Below, piece after piece: positions 28,825 to 37,625 of a stretch of DNA of 64,000 nt (its first letter is position 1; the number at the start of each line of letters is the position of its first letter). The DNA is from Allobosea sp. TND4EK4 (lineage in GTDB: Bacteria; Pseudomonadota; Alphaproteobacteria; Rhizobiales; Beijerinckiaceae): NCBI RefSeq assembly GCF_900156025.1, contig NZ_FTMO01000010.1:44780-108779 (forward strand), in the 5' to 3' direction. The notes below the pieces were generated by a model. That model searched no databases and was not told the DNA's origin. It worked only from the letters and a program-made list of their open reading frames with translations. The position numbers and the translations under genes are program-made.

Positions 28825-31221
28825 ATGACGAACGATCCGCGCCTGCCTTTTCTCGCCGAGCTGGAGAAGAAGATCCTCTGGCTCGCTTCGTGGACGATCC
28901 ACAACGCCAACCATATCCGCCAGAACGATGATGGGATGAAGGTGGGTGGGCACCAGGCCTCCTCCGCCTCGCTCGCCACGATCATGACCGCGCTCTACAT
29001 GGCGGCGCTGAAACCGCAGGACCGGGTGGCGGTGAAGCCGCACGCCTCGCCGATCTTCCACGCCATCAATTACCTGATGGGGCTGCAGACGCGCGAGAAG
29101 CTGGAGAATTTCCGCGGCTTCAAGGGCGCGCAGAGCTATCCTTCACGCACGAAGGATATCGACGACGTGGATTTCTCGACCGGTTCGGTCGGCCTGGGCG
29201 TCGCGCAGACTTTGTTCTCGTCGCTGACGCAGGATTATGTGAAGGCGCATGGCTGGGCGAAGGACCGGCCTGAGGGCCGCATGGTCTCGCTGATCGGCGA
29301 TGCCGAGCTCGACGAAGGCAACATCTTCGAGGCCCTGATGGAGGGCTGGAAGCACGGCCTGCGCAACACCTGGTGGGTGATCGACTACAACCGACAGTCG
29401 CTCGATGCGGTGATCCGCGAAGGGCTTTACGACCGCTTCGAGACGATGTTCCGCAATTTCGGCTGGGATGTCGTGACGCTGAAATACGGGTCGCTGCAGC
29501 AGGCCGCCTTCAGGGAACAGGGCGGCGAGCGGCTTAAGAGCTGGATCGATTCCTGCCCGAACCAGCTTTATTCGGCCCTGACCTTCCAGGGCGGCGCGGC
29601 CTGGCGCAGGCGGCTGATGGACGATCTCGGCGACCAGGGCCCGGTGACGAGCCTGATCGAGAAGCGCTCCGACGCCGAGCTTTCGGCGCTGATGTGCAAC
29701 CTCGGCGGGCACGACCTGCCGTCGATTCTGGAGGCCTTCGAGAGCATCGATCACGACCGGCCGGTCTGCTTCCTGGCCTATACGGTGAAGGGCTTCGGCC
29801 TGCCGCTCGCGGGCCACAAGGACAACCATGCCGGGCTGATGACCAAGGAGCAGCTCGACGGCTTCCGCAAGGCCTGCAAGGTCCGGCCCGGGCACGAATG
29901 GGATCTGTTCGAGGGCTTGAGTCTGCCGGAGAGCGAGGTTCGCGCCTTCCTCGACAAGGTCCCGTTCTTCGCGGAAGGGCGCAGGCGGCTGTCGGCGCCG
30001 AAACTTCCGGTGCCGGCCAAGCTGGACGCCGGAATCCAGGCGACGATGTCGACGCAGATGGGCTTCGGCAAGATCCTCGACGAGATCGCCAAGGCGGGCG
30101 GGCCATTGGCCGACCGCATCGTGACGACGGCGCCGGACGTCACCGTCTCGACCAATCTCGGCCCCTGGGTGAACCGCCGCGGGCTCTTCGCCAAGGCCTC
30201 GATGGCCGACACCTTCAAGGACGAGCGCATCCCCTCGATGCAGAAATGGGAATTCTCGCCCAAGGGCCAGCATGTCGAGCTCGGCATCGCCGAGATGAAC
30301 CTGTTCATCAATCTCTCGGCGCTCGGCCTGTCGCATTCGATCTTCGGCGAGCGGCTGATCCCGATCGGCACGCTCTACGACCCCTTCATCTCGCGCGGGC
30401 TCGATGCGCTGAACTATGCCTGCTACCAGGATGCGCGGTTCATGGTGGTGGCGACGCCGTCGGGCGTGACGCTGGCGCCGGAGGGCGGGGCGCATCAGTC
30501 GATCGCGACGCCGCTGATCGGCATGAGCCAGGACGGCCTCTGCGCCTTCGAGCCGGCTTTCGTCGACGAGCTTGCCGTGATGATGCGCTGGTCCTTCGAG
30601 TACATGCAGAAGGATGGCGAGGGCGATCCCGACGAGCGCACCTGGCTGCGCGACGAGACCGGCGGCTCGGTCTATCTGCGGCTTTCGACGCGGCAGGTCG
30701 AGCAGCCGAGCCGTGCGATGATGCCGGAACTGGAGCGCGACATCATCGACGGCGCCTACTGGCTTCGCAAGCCGGGGCCGAACGCCTCGGTCGTCATCGC
30801 TTATACCGGGGCAGTGGCACCCGAGGCGATCGAGGCGGTCGGGCTGCTGGGCGAGGACCGGCGCGATGTCGGCTTGCTGGCGATCACTTCGGCAGACCGG
30901 CTCAATGCCGGCTGGCAGGCGGCGGAGCGGGCGCGCCAGCGCGGCAACACGCAGGCGACCAGCCATGTCGAGCGGCTGCTCGGCGATCTGTCACGCGATT
31001 GCGGCATCGTTTCGGTGCTGGACGGCCATCCGGCGACCTTGGCCTGGCTCGGCAGCGTGCACGGGCACAAGCAGAAGGCGCTTGGCGTCGAGCATTTCGG
31101 CCAGACCGGAACGGTCGCCGATCTCTATCGCCATTTCGGGATCGACGCGAACGCCATCGTCCACGCAGCCAATGCCGCGGCGCCGGGCCGGCCGGTGCGC
31201 TATCTGAAGGCGCTGCCGTAA
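28825..31221 (+). CDS. AceE/transketolase-like thiamine-diphosphate enzyme, stand-alone
   Basis: A 798-residue enzyme with the domain order of homodimeric pyruvate dehydrogenase E1 (AceE) and transketolase. The ThDP motif reads LIGDAELDEGNIFEALMEG near residue 152, ending in the IDYN segment. KPHASPIFHAINYLMG near residue 72 and DNHAGLMTKEQL near residue 333 are typical. It is shorter than E. coli AceE (about 887). No dihydrolipoamide acyltransferase (E2) or E3 gene is nearby, so it may not act in a classical PDH complex. The ATG at 28825 lacks a strong ribosome site; the frame is open to 28741. Annotation of homologues varies between transketolase and PDH E1. Confidence 0.75.
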   Translation: MTNDPRLPFLAELEKKILWLASWTIHNANHIRQNDDGMKVGGHQASSASLATIMTALYMAALKPQDRVAVKPHASPIFHAINYLMGLQTREKLENFRGFKGAQSYPSRTKDIDDVDFSTGSVGLGVAQTLFSSLTQDYVKAHGWAKDRPEGRMVSLIGDAELDEGNIFEALMEGWKHGLRNTWWVIDYNRQSLDAVIREGLYDRFETMFRNFGWDVVTLKYGSLQQAAFREQGGERLKSWIDSCPNQLYSALTFQGGAAWRRRLMDDLGDQGPVTSLIEKRSDAELSALMCNLGGHDLPSILEAFESIDHDRPVCFLAYTVKGFGLPLAGHKDNHAGLMTKEQLDGFRKACKVRPGHEWDLFEGLSLPESEVRAFLDKVPFFAEGRRRLSAPKLPVPAKLDAGIQATMSTQMGFGKILDEIAKAGGPLADRIVTTAPDVTVSTNLGPWVNRRGLFAKASMADTFKDERIPSMQKWEFSPKGQHVELGIAEMNLFINLSALGLSHSIFGERLIPIGTLYDPFISRGLDALNYACYQDARFMVVATPSGVTLAPEGGAHQSIATPLIGMSQDGLCAFEPAFVDELAVMMRWSFEYMQKDGEGDPDERTWLRDETGGSVYLRLSTRQVEQPSRAMMPELERDIIDGAYWLRKPGPNASVVIAYTGAVAPEAIEAVGLLGEDRRDVGLLAITSADRLNAGWQAAERARQRGNTQATSHVERLLGDLSRDCGIVSVLDGHPATLAWLGSVHGHKQKALGVEHFGQTGTVADLYRHFGIDANAIVHAANAAAPGRPVRYLKALP

Positions 31222-31235
31222 GGCAGTCGAGCGTC

Positions 31236-31320
31236 ATTCTCGGGCGGCGCGCCGCGCCGACCCGAGAATCTCATGACACGAACGAGCCGGTTTCGGAGAT
31301 GGTCGGGCCAGGCCGACCAT
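31236..31320. repeat. REP-like pair of palindromes
   Basis: Two hairpins fill the gap between convergent genes. The first pairs ATTCTCGGG (31236-31244) with CCCGAGAAT (31261-31269), and its interior CGGCGC/GCGCCG extends the stem with one bulged A. The second pairs ATGGTCGG (31299-31306) with CCGACCAT (31313-31320). The ATTCTCGGG...CCCGAGAAT and TCGGG...CCGA forms are like the intergenic palindromes repeated many times in Rhizobiales genomes. They may also act as a bidirectional terminator. Copy number cannot be seen from one window. Confidence 0.55.
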
Positions 31321-31330
31321 GACGCGTCAA

Positions 31331-31636
31331 TCAGTAGCGCGGCGTCGCGAAGGTGTTGGCGAAGGGGTTGCTGCCAGCGCCGATGCGGCCTGGCAGGGCG
31401 CCCTCGCCATAAAGATCGCCGCTGCCGGCATAGACCGGGGTCGCCGCCATATGCTGGCTCGCATAGCGGTTGAGCGAGCCGACCGGGACGACGTTGCCGG
31501 GGTCGAGATAGCTGCGCTTTTGCACCGTGATCCGCAGCGGCCCACGGCGGTTCTGGGCTTCGGCAATGGTCGCCAGCACGGTCGAGGTCGCCATGGCGAG
31601 GGTGAGGACGGCTGCAAGGCGCTTGAACGACGTCAT
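31331..31636 (-). CDS. Small secreted hypothetical protein
   Basis: A 101-residue protein with a Sec signal (MTSFKRLAAVLTLAMATSTVLATIAEAQ, cleavage near residue 28). The short mature part is rich in Gly, Asn and Pro and carries RRGPLRITVQKRSYLDPGNVVPVGSLNRYA. GGAG lies 9 nt before the ATG at 31636; a longer start at 31663 is less well placed for a signal peptide. The mature sequence resembles small periplasmic proteins found in Rhizobiales, but I cannot give it a function. It converges on the AceE-like gene across the REP-like hairpins. Confidence 0.6.
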   Translation of the reverse strand: MTSFKRLAAVLTLAMATSTVLATIAEAQNRRGPLRITVQKRSYLDPGNVVPVGSLNRYASQHMAATPVYAGSGDLYGEGALPGRIGAGSNPFANTFATPRY

Positions 31637-31719
31637 GGCGAGGTCTCCGGAGGCGGGTTTCATTCACATAGCAATGCAGGGGAGGCGCCGAAAGATGCCC
31701 GGTGCCCGTCACAATCTCG

Positions 31720-32832
31720 TCAGGTTTCCGCGGGGCCAGGCACCGTTCGCCGCCCGCTGAGCTTTGCCGGCTTTTTGCGGGGCCGGGGCAAGGCCTTGGC
31801 CGGTTCGGGCTCCGCCTTCTTCACCTTCAGTGCCGGAGCGGCGGCTTCCGCGTCGAGCCAGGAGGCCTTGCGCCCGCTGGAGGCGAGATGGGCGCGCTCG
31901 CAGGATCCCGTGCGCCGCAGTTCCGAGGCGGCAAAGGCGGCGCGAAGCTGCTGGTCGCCGGCGGCGTTCACCAGGTCCAGCCGCTCGATCAGGCAGGTCA
32001 GCTGGCGCCGGTCGCTCGGCTTGCCTGCGGCGCACCACCAGCCGCGCAAGGCGAAGCCCGCCACGCCGCTCGTGGAGCGGAAGGCGATGCAACTGCGGCT
32101 GGCCTGACCATCGCCGAGCTCGACATCGGCGGTTTCCAGCAGGCCAAAGCGAGTCTCGACCGGCACGGGGGCGCTGCTGCGGGTGACCGACAGGGCAAGC
32201 TCGGCCGCCTCGCGCGCCAGGGCCACGGTGAAGGACCGCGCGGGGGCCGCGGCCATGTCTCCCGTGCGCAACGCCAGCAGGAGATGCGGTTTTGGCTCCG
32301 CGAGGCTGCCATAGCTCAACAGGTCTTCGCGGGCGCCGTCGCTGCTGCGGGCCGCGAGCGAGGGGCTGGCTCGGCCCAGTTCGGGCGCGTCCAGATTGAA
32401 CATGGCGATCGGACGGGTGACGGGAATCCAGGAGAGGTGCGAGGGGACGGTCTGCTCCGCCGCCGCGGTGGAGCGCCCGGCATCGGGCATCGCCAGGGCG
32501 GCCAAGCGCGATTTGGAATCGTCCCGCGCCGACAGTCCCGTCACCAGCGTCGCGGCAAAGCCGATGCCGGCGAGCGCGGCCGCGCTGCGCCAGAGCAGCG
32601 CCCCGGTGAGGCCCATGCCCCGGCTCGGCGCCAACCAGCGCAGCGCCTGCCAGATCTTGCCTGCCGCAAATTCGATCGCATCGGCTGCCGCGATCAGGGC
32701 GGGAACCGCATCGATCCGCCCGGCGCGTGCCAGGCCGGCGCGGAAAGCTGCCCATGCTCTCGACGAGGCCGGCCCGAACCGAGCCACCCCAGCCCGAAGG
32801 CAGGCCTTGGCGTTTTCCGAAACCCGAAACAA
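31720..32832 (-). CDS. Hypothetical protein with one membrane segment
   Basis: A 370-residue protein of unknown function. A single hydrophobic helix lies at about residues 75-100 (LTGALLWRSAAALAGIGFAATLVTGL). The C-terminal 250 residues are predicted extracytoplasmic, with scattered cysteines (SCIAFRS, RGWWCAAGK, QLTCLIERL, RTGSCERAH) that could form disulfides. A basic Lys/Pro-rich tail ends the chain (PRPRKKPAKLSGRRTVPGP). The start at ATG 32832 is plausible but without a strong ribosome site. I do not recognise the family. Confidence 0.55.
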   Translation of the reverse strand: MFRVSENAKACLRAGVARFGPASSRAWAAFRAGLARAGRIDAVPALIAAADAIEFAAGKIWQALRWLAPSRGMGLTGALLWRSAAALAGIGFAATLVTGLSARDDSKSRLAALAMPDAGRSTAAAEQTVPSHLSWIPVTRPIAMFNLDAPELGRASPSLAARSSDGAREDLLSYGSLAEPKPHLLLALRTGDMAAAPARSFTVALAREAAELALSVTRSSAPVPVETRFGLLETADVELGDGQASRSCIAFRSTSGVAGFALRGWWCAAGKPSDRRQLTCLIERLDLVNAAGDQQLRAAFAASELRRTGSCERAHLASSGRKASWLDAEAAAPALKVKKAEPEPAKALPRPRKKPAKLSGRRTVPGPAET

Positions 32833-33272
32833 CCCGTTACTCCCGCGCAGCCTGGGCGCGCTCCCGGTGAACCAGGCCAGGGTGAGGGCGAAGTCTGGCT
32901 TGCCGGTTACCGGGCCCGGGCAAATGCCAGTCAGCGTGAACGGCGGGTCAAGAAGCAGGGTTAACCGCGGCTGTGATGCCCGGCGATTGACTTTTTCAGC
33001 GCGGGGGTGTTCTCACACGGTGCGGCGCCTCGCGTGCCGGCCTTGCGAAGTTTCAGCCCTTCGGGATTGGTTCCGTGACCCTGCGTCCGACGACGACGAA
33101 ACGCACGACCAAAACGACGTCCGGGAAAGCCGGCACGTCGCGCTGACGCTTCGCCTCGGTTCCGGGTCCATCTCCCCCCGGCGGGGGCAGATCGCCGAAC
33201 CGGCCCGCAGACGCGGCCGGGCGGCTCCCCAAGGGAGATCCGAACCGAGCCATCCGCAAAGGATAAGATCAG
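32833..33272. other. Intergenic region upstream of asd (440 nt)
   Basis: This divergent spacer lies between the membrane-anchored hypothetical gene and asd. I see no gene in it. It contains a G/C hairpin (CCCCC-GGC-GGGGG, 33175-33187) about 85 nt before the asd ATG, possibly in the 5' leader. No lysine riboswitch or other known leader could be recognised by eye. Confidence 0.5.
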
Positions 33273-34307
33273 ATGAGTTTCAAGGTCGCAGTCGCCGGGG
33301 CCACCGGCAATGTGGGCCGCGAGATGCTGGACATTCTCGCCGAGCGCGCCTTCCCCGTGTCCGAGGTCGTGGCGCTGGCCTCCTCCCGCTCGGTCGGCAC
33401 CGAGGTCTCGTTCGGCGACAGGACGCTGAAGGTGAAGGCGCTCGAGCATCACGATTTCTCCGACACCGACATCTGCCTGATGTCGGCCGGAGGCGAGGTT
33501 TCGAAGGAGTGGTCGCCGAAGATCGGTGCGCAGGGCTGCGTCGTGATCGACAACTCCTCGGCCTGGCGGACCCATCCGGACGTGCCGCTGATCGTGCCCG
33601 AGGTGAACGCCGCCGCGGCCGCCGGCTTCACCAAGATGAACATCATCGCCAATCCGAACTGCTCGACCGCGCAGCTCGTCGTGGCGTTGAAGCCGCTGCA
33701 TGACAAGTATGGGGTCAAGCGTGTCGTCGTCTCGACCTATCAGTCGGTCTCCGGCGCCGGCAAGGAGGGCATGGACGAGCTCTTCAACCAGACCCGGGCC
33801 GTGTTCTCGGCCGGCGAAGTGACGACCAAGAAGTTCCCCAAGCGCATCTCCTTCAACCTGATCCCGCAGATCGACGTCTTCATGGAGGACGGCTACACGA
33901 AGGAAGAGTGGAAGATGATGGTCGAGACCAAGAAGATCCTCGACCCGAAGATCAAGCTGACCGCGACCTGCGTGCGCGTGCCGGTCTTCATTGGCCATTC
34001 GGAAAGCGTGAACATCGAGTGCGAGAAGCCGATCACGGCCGATGAGGCGCGCGAGGTGCTGCGCAGGGCCCCCGGCATCCTGGTGATCGACAAGCACGAG
34101 CCCGGCGGCTACATCACCCCGCATGAGGCGGCCGGCGAGGACGCGACCTATATCTCGCGCATCCGCGAGGATGCGACCGTCGAGAACGGCCTCGCCTTCT
34201 GGTGCGTGTCCGACAATCTGCGCAAGGGCGCTGCGCTGAACGCGATCCAGATCGCTGAAGTGCTGGTCAATCGCAAGCTGATCCAGCCGCGCAAGCAGGC
34301 TGCCTGA
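33273..34307 (+). CDS. asd: Aspartate-semialdehyde dehydrogenase
   Basis: A 344-residue cytoplasmic enzyme reducing aspartyl phosphate to aspartate semialdehyde with NADPH, the branch point to lysine/diaminopimelate, methionine and threonine. The Rossmann motif is GATGNVGREML (residues 9-19), the catalytic cysteine C130 lies in IIANPNCSTAQLV, and SVSGAGKEGMDEL and VPVFIGHSESVNIE are conserved family segments. An AAAGGATAAG-type ribosome site precedes the ATG. It appears monocistronic, ending before a strong hairpin at 34351-34378. Confidence 0.95.
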   Translation: MSFKVAVAGATGNVGREMLDILAERAFPVSEVVALASSRSVGTEVSFGDRTLKVKALEHHDFSDTDICLMSAGGEVSKEWSPKIGAQGCVVIDNSSAWRTHPDVPLIVPEVNAAAAAGFTKMNIIANPNCSTAQLVVALKPLHDKYGVKRVVVSTYQSVSGAGKEGMDELFNQTRAVFSAGEVTTKKFPKRISFNLIPQIDVFMEDGYTKEEWKMMVETKKILDPKIKLTATCVRVPVFIGHSESVNIECEKPITADEAREVLRRAPGILVIDKHEPGGYITPHEAAGEDATYISRIREDATVENGLAFWCVSDNLRKGAALNAIQIAEVLVNRKLIQPRKQAA

Positions 34308-34350
34308 GACCTATCGCGCGTTCCAGCGCTGCCCAAGATCGGGCCGGTCG

Positions 34351-34378
34351 CCCGTCCATGCCCCCGTGCATGGGCGGG
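34351..34378 (+). terminator. Probable asd terminator
   Basis: CCCGTCCATGC (34351-34361) pairs with GCATGGGCGGG (34368-34378), eleven pairs including one G-U, around CCCCGT. A modest T-run (GTCTTTG) follows about 10 nt later, so it could be a terminator or attenuator ahead of the DMT exporter gene. Confidence 0.5.
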
Positions 34379-34397
34379 AGACCGTCTTTGCGCGTGG

Positions 34398-35402
34398 ATG
34401 CGTCTGGCAAACCGGCTAAGGCTTGCGCATTCCCGCGTGCGAACCGAGCCCTTGCCCAACGCTCCCCTGCCTGAACCACCTGTCATCCCTTCGCAGCCAG
34501 GCGGGCCGCTTCGCATCGACAATTCCGCCCGCGGCATCGCGCTCGTGCTGCTCGCCTCCATTTTCATGTGCAGCGGGGACATCGCCTCCAAATATCTCGC
34601 GACCAGCCTGCCCGCGCTCCAGATCACCTGGATGCGGTACGGGACCTTTGCCGCGATCATGCTCGCCACCGTCTGCTTCACCGGCGGCTTCCACCGGATG
34701 AAGACCCGCCGGCCCGGCCTGCAGGTGGTGCGGGCCCTTGGCGTCACGGTGTCCTCGATCCTGTTCGTGGCGGCCCTGCGCGACCTGCCGATGGCGGACG
34801 CGACCGCCACCTCCTTCGTGTCGCCGCTGTTCGTGACGGCTCTTTCCATTCCGATCCTGGGCGAAGTCGTCGGCTGGCGGCGTTGGCTGGCGACCATCGT
34901 CGGGCTGGTCGGCGTGCTGGTCGTGGTGCGTCCCGGCGGCGACGGCTTCCATGGCGCGTCGCTTTTCGTGCTCGGCTCGTCGTTCTTCTGGGCGCTCTCC
35001 CTGATCACGACCCGCATGATGAGCCGGACCGAGATTCCCGTGGTGACACTGGCCTATTCCGCCACGATCGGCTTCGTCCTGCTCTCGCTGGCGGTGCCGT
35101 TCAGCTGGCAGGCGCTGGATCTCAAGGCGGTTCTGGTCGGCGCGTTCGTCGGCGGCATCTCGACGATCGGGCACATCTTCCTGATCCAGGCTTTCCGCTA
35201 TGCGGACGCCTCGCTGCTGGCGCCCTTTGCCTATTCGCAACTGCTCTGGGCCTCGATCTTCGGCTATCTCGTATTCGCCGCCATGCCGGATATCTGGACC
35301 TATGTCGGCGCGGCGATCATCGCCGGGTCGGGACTCTATACCGCCCACAGGGAGCGTCTCCGCGCGCGCCGGGTCGCCACCGGCAGCCAGGCACGGCGAT
35401 AA
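34398..35402 (+). CDS. DMT-superfamily transporter (EamA type)
   Basis: An inner-membrane exporter-like protein of up to 334 residues with ten predicted helices in two EamA repeats (about 45-175 and 185-320). Repeat 1 begins ARGIALVLLASIFMCSGDIASKYL; repeat 2 includes ASLFVLGSSFFWALSLITTRMMSRTE. Repeat ends carry the usual PLFVTALSIPILGEVVGWRRW sequence. EamA proteins move metabolites or drugs; the substrate is unknown. The start is uncertain: ATG 34398 has a poor ribosome site, and TTG 34452 in frame is possible. It follows asd after the hairpin at 34351-34378. Confidence 0.8.
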   Translation: MRLANRLRLAHSRVRTEPLPNAPLPEPPVIPSQPGGPLRIDNSARGIALVLLASIFMCSGDIASKYLATSLPALQITWMRYGTFAAIMLATVCFTGGFHRMKTRRPGLQVVRALGVTVSSILFVAALRDLPMADATATSFVSPLFVTALSIPILGEVVGWRRWLATIVGLVGVLVVVRPGGDGFHGASLFVLGSSFFWALSLITTRMMSRTEIPVVTLAYSATIGFVLLSLAVPFSWQALDLKAVLVGAFVGGISTIGHIFLIQAFRYADASLLAPFAYSQLLWASIFGYLVFAAMPDIWTYVGAAIIAGSGLYTAHRERLRARRVATGSQARR

Positions 35403-35454
35403 GGCGACGCAGGAGAAAGAGCCGCTTTCGATCGATGATCCAGACGGGGGCGCT

Positions 35455-36111
35455 TCAGCGCCCGTAGCGCGCCATGAACATGGCGGTCGCTTCCTCGACG
35501 ACATGGTCGATCTCCGCCTCGCTCGGCGCGGTGCGGATGGCATTGAACAGGCGTGGACGCGTCAGCGTCGACTGGCACAGATCGAGGAACTGCACCGCAG
35601 CGAGATAGGTGTCGTCGATGGCGAGCTTGCCTTCGGCGGTCATGCGGTCGAGATAGCGCGCAAGCTGCTGGGAGCCCAGCACCGGGCCTTTCTCATAGAA
35701 GTCACGGCCGAGCTCCGGCATGCGCTCGGCCACGCCGATCACGACGCGATGAGCACTGACGGCCAGTTCGCTGTTGATCATGCGAGCGAGGCAACGTCCG
35801 AAATTGCCGAGAGCGCGGACGGGATCGGGGTCCTCGTTCAGCGCCTCCATCGCCGCGCTCTTCTGCGCCTCGCGCTCGCGCTGGATCAGCGCGACGAAGA
35901 GATGCTCCTTGTCCTCGAAATAGACGTAGAGCGTGCCTTTCGAGACCTTCGCGGCCGCGGCGATGTCGCTCATGCTGGCCGCGTCGAAGCCGCGCGCGGT
36001 AAAGACGTGCTGGGCACCATCGAGGATCTGACGGTGCTTTTCCGGATCGGCCCCGGCGATACGGCGATTTCGGGGGCCCGATTTCACGATTGTTTTGGAA
36101 TTCGCCTGCAT
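35455..36111 (-). CDS. TetR-family regulator of the adjacent efflux genes
   Basis: A 218-residue repressor. The HTH spans about residues 25-70 with HRQILDGAQHVFTARGFDAASMSDIAAAAKVSKGTLYVYFEDKEHLF-type sequence, of which KGTLYVYFEDKEHL is the recognition-helix region. The C-terminal ligand domain (about 80-210) includes SAHRVVIGVAERMPELGRDFYEKGP, seen in AcrR/EmrR-like efflux regulators. The ATG at 36111 is preferred; a TTG lies two codons upstream. The gene diverges from the EmrA/EmrB-type pair, and two near-identical operators lie between them, so repression of both directions is likely. Confidence 0.88.
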   Translation of the reverse strand: MQANSKTIVKSGPRNRRIAGADPEKHRQILDGAQHVFTARGFDAASMSDIAAAAKVSKGTLYVYFEDKEHLFVALIQREREAQKSAAMEALNEDPDPVRALGNFGRCLARMINSELAVSAHRVVIGVAERMPELGRDFYEKGPVLGSQQLARYLDRMTAEGKLAIDDTYLAAVQFLDLCQSTLTRPRLFNAIRTAPSEAEIDHVVEEATAMFMARYGR

Positions 36112-36156
36112 GATCAACGCTGGGGTGCGACTCCTCGCCGCAGGTCCAAGAAAGAA

Positions 36157-36174
36157 TCGAACCAGTTGGTTCGA
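36157..36174. promoter_or_regulatory. TetR operator 1 (perfect 8-bp arms)
   Basis: TCGAACCAGTTGGTTCGA has 8-bp arms (TCGAACCA/TGGTTCGA) around GT. It lies just upstream of the probable -35 element of the efflux promoter and 46 nt upstream of the TetR start codon. A second copy follows 61 bp away. Confidence 0.8.
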
Positions 36175-36180
36175 TCTGAC

Positions 36181-36209
36181 TTGATATGCGTCAAAGCCCG
36201 CGCTATTTC
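36181..36209 (+). promoter_or_regulatory. Probable efflux-operon promoter
   Basis: TTGATA (36181-36186) and TATTTC (36204-36209) are separated by 17 nt and sit between the two TetR operators. The first hexamer starts a TTGAT-ATGC-GTCAA string that also resembles a loose FNR site. I read it as a -35 element. Confidence 0.5.
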
Positions 36210-36217
36210 AAGCGCAA

Positions 36218-36235
36218 TCGAACCGTTTGGTTCGA
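36218..36235. promoter_or_regulatory. TetR operator 2
   Basis: TCGAACCGTTTGGTTCGA has 7-bp arms (TCGAACC/GGTTCGA) around GTTT, one position less symmetrical than operator 1. Its centre is 61 bp from that of operator 1, about six helical turns, and it lies just after the probable -10 element. Confidence 0.8.
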
Positions 36236-36254
36236 ATTGAACGCAGGACGCATC

Positions 36255-37472
36255 ATGTCTGCCGAGACCGCCTCCGAACCGCGCCGCGACCGACTGAAGC
36301 TGGTCGATCCTCATGCCGCCACCCAGCAGGCCGAGCCCGAATCCGTGACGGCCCGGGAGGCGCCCCGCGCCCCGGCGCAGGAGGCGCCTCCCCCGGAGGT
36401 CTCTGCTGCTGCGGAGAAGCCGAAGGGCAAGAGCCCCCTCAAGCGCGGCGCCCTGATGCTCGTCGCCGCCGCCGCACTCGGTGCCGGCGTCTGGTACGGT
36501 ATCGACTGGTGGCGCAATGGCCGCTTCATCGTCTCGACCGACGACGCCTATGTCGGCGCGGAGATGGCCACGGTTTCGGCCAAGCTCGCCGCGAACATTG
36601 CATCGGTCTCGATCGTGCAGAACCAGGAGGTCAAGGCAGGGCAGCCGCTGGTCGCGCTCGACGATGGCGACTGGCGCATCGCGCTCGACAGCGCCCGCGC
36701 CAAGACGGCCACCGCACAGGCGACGCTGGCACGCATCGACAGCCAGATCGAGGCCGGCCGCGCCGGGCTGACGCAGGCGCAGGCCCAGCAGGTTTCGGCC
36801 GAGGCCGCCGTCACGCGTACCGCGGCCGATTACGAGCGTGCCAACAGCCTGGCCGCCAAATCCTATGGTTCACAGGCGACGCTGGATGCCGCGACGGCCG
36901 GCCGCGACCAGGCCGCCGCCGCGCTCGCCAGCGCCAAGGCCGGCGTGGCGCAGGCCGACGCCAACATCAAGGTGTTGCAGGCGCAGCGCGTCGAAGCGGC
37001 CCGCCAGATCGACGAGCTCAAGGTGGCCGAGCAGAAGGCGGAGCGCGATCTGAGCTTCACCAGGATCAACGCGCCGATCGACGGCATCGTCGCCAACACC
37101 AATGTCCAGCTCGGCGATCTCGTCAGCGCGGGCAAGCGGCTGATGTCGATCGTTCCGCTCGATCAGGTCTATGTCGATGCGAACTTCAAGGAGACGCAGG
37201 TCGCGCCGCTCAAGATCGGGGACCGGGCGAAGATCACGGTCGATGCGCTGCCGGACCAGGTCTTTCACGGCACGGTCAGCGGCATCGCCGGCGGCACCGG
37301 CTCGGTCTTCACCTTGCTGCCGCCCGACAATGCCACCGGCAATTTCACCAAGATCGTCCAGCGCGTGCCGATCCGCCTGACGCTCGACAAGGCCGATACC
37401 GCGCGGCATGTGCTGCGGCCCGGCATGTCGGTCGTCGTCTCGATCGATCCGCGGCCTGCTGCGCAGCGCTGA
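36255..37472 (+). CDS. HlyD-family membrane-fusion protein, EmrA type
   Basis: A 405-residue periplasmic adaptor. An N-terminal disordered Pro/Ala-rich part is followed by one membrane helix (about 62-82, RGALMLVAAAALGAGVWYGIDWW), then FIVSTDDAYVGAEMATVSAKLAA, the EmrA start of the lipoyl domain. A long Ala/Gln-rich coiled hairpin spans about 140-260. TRINAPIDGIVANTNVQLGDLVSAG and VYVDANFKETQVAPLKIGDRAKITVD complete the lipoyl and beta-barrel domains. AGGA lies 8 nt before the ATG at 36255. It links the EmrB-type transporter to an outer-membrane channel encoded elsewhere. Confidence 0.88.
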   Translation: MSAETASEPRRDRLKLVDPHAATQQAEPESVTAREAPRAPAQEAPPPEVSAAAEKPKGKSPLKRGALMLVAAAALGAGVWYGIDWWRNGRFIVSTDDAYVGAEMATVSAKLAANIASVSIVQNQEVKAGQPLVALDDGDWRIALDSARAKTATAQATLARIDSQIEAGRAGLTQAQAQQVSAEAAVTRTAADYERANSLAAKSYGSQATLDAATAGRDQAAAALASAKAGVAQADANIKVLQAQRVEAARQIDELKVAEQKAERDLSFTRINAPIDGIVANTNVQLGDLVSAGKRLMSIVPLDQVYVDANFKETQVAPLKIGDRAKITVDALPDQVFHGTVSGIAGGTGSVFTLLPPDNATGNFTKIVQRVPIRLTLDKADTARHVLRPGMSVVVSIDPRPAAQR

Positions 37473-37625
37473 GAACGACCGAAACCGCACCATCGTCCCG
37501 GTCGACCGACAGGAAGGCCGGGACCCAGTCCTGAACCTCGCCGGGTCGCTCCGGCATCGTCCGGGCCGGCGCCGCCCCCGGCAACGACCCGCCCGCCGTC
37601 AGGTTCACGAGAAGGATCGGCCGCC

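Noticed and set aside
36181..36194. TTGATATGCGTCAA as an FNR/FixK site
   Set aside because: One half differs from the strict FNR form, and its first hexamer is well placed as the -35 of the efflux promoter between two TetR operators.
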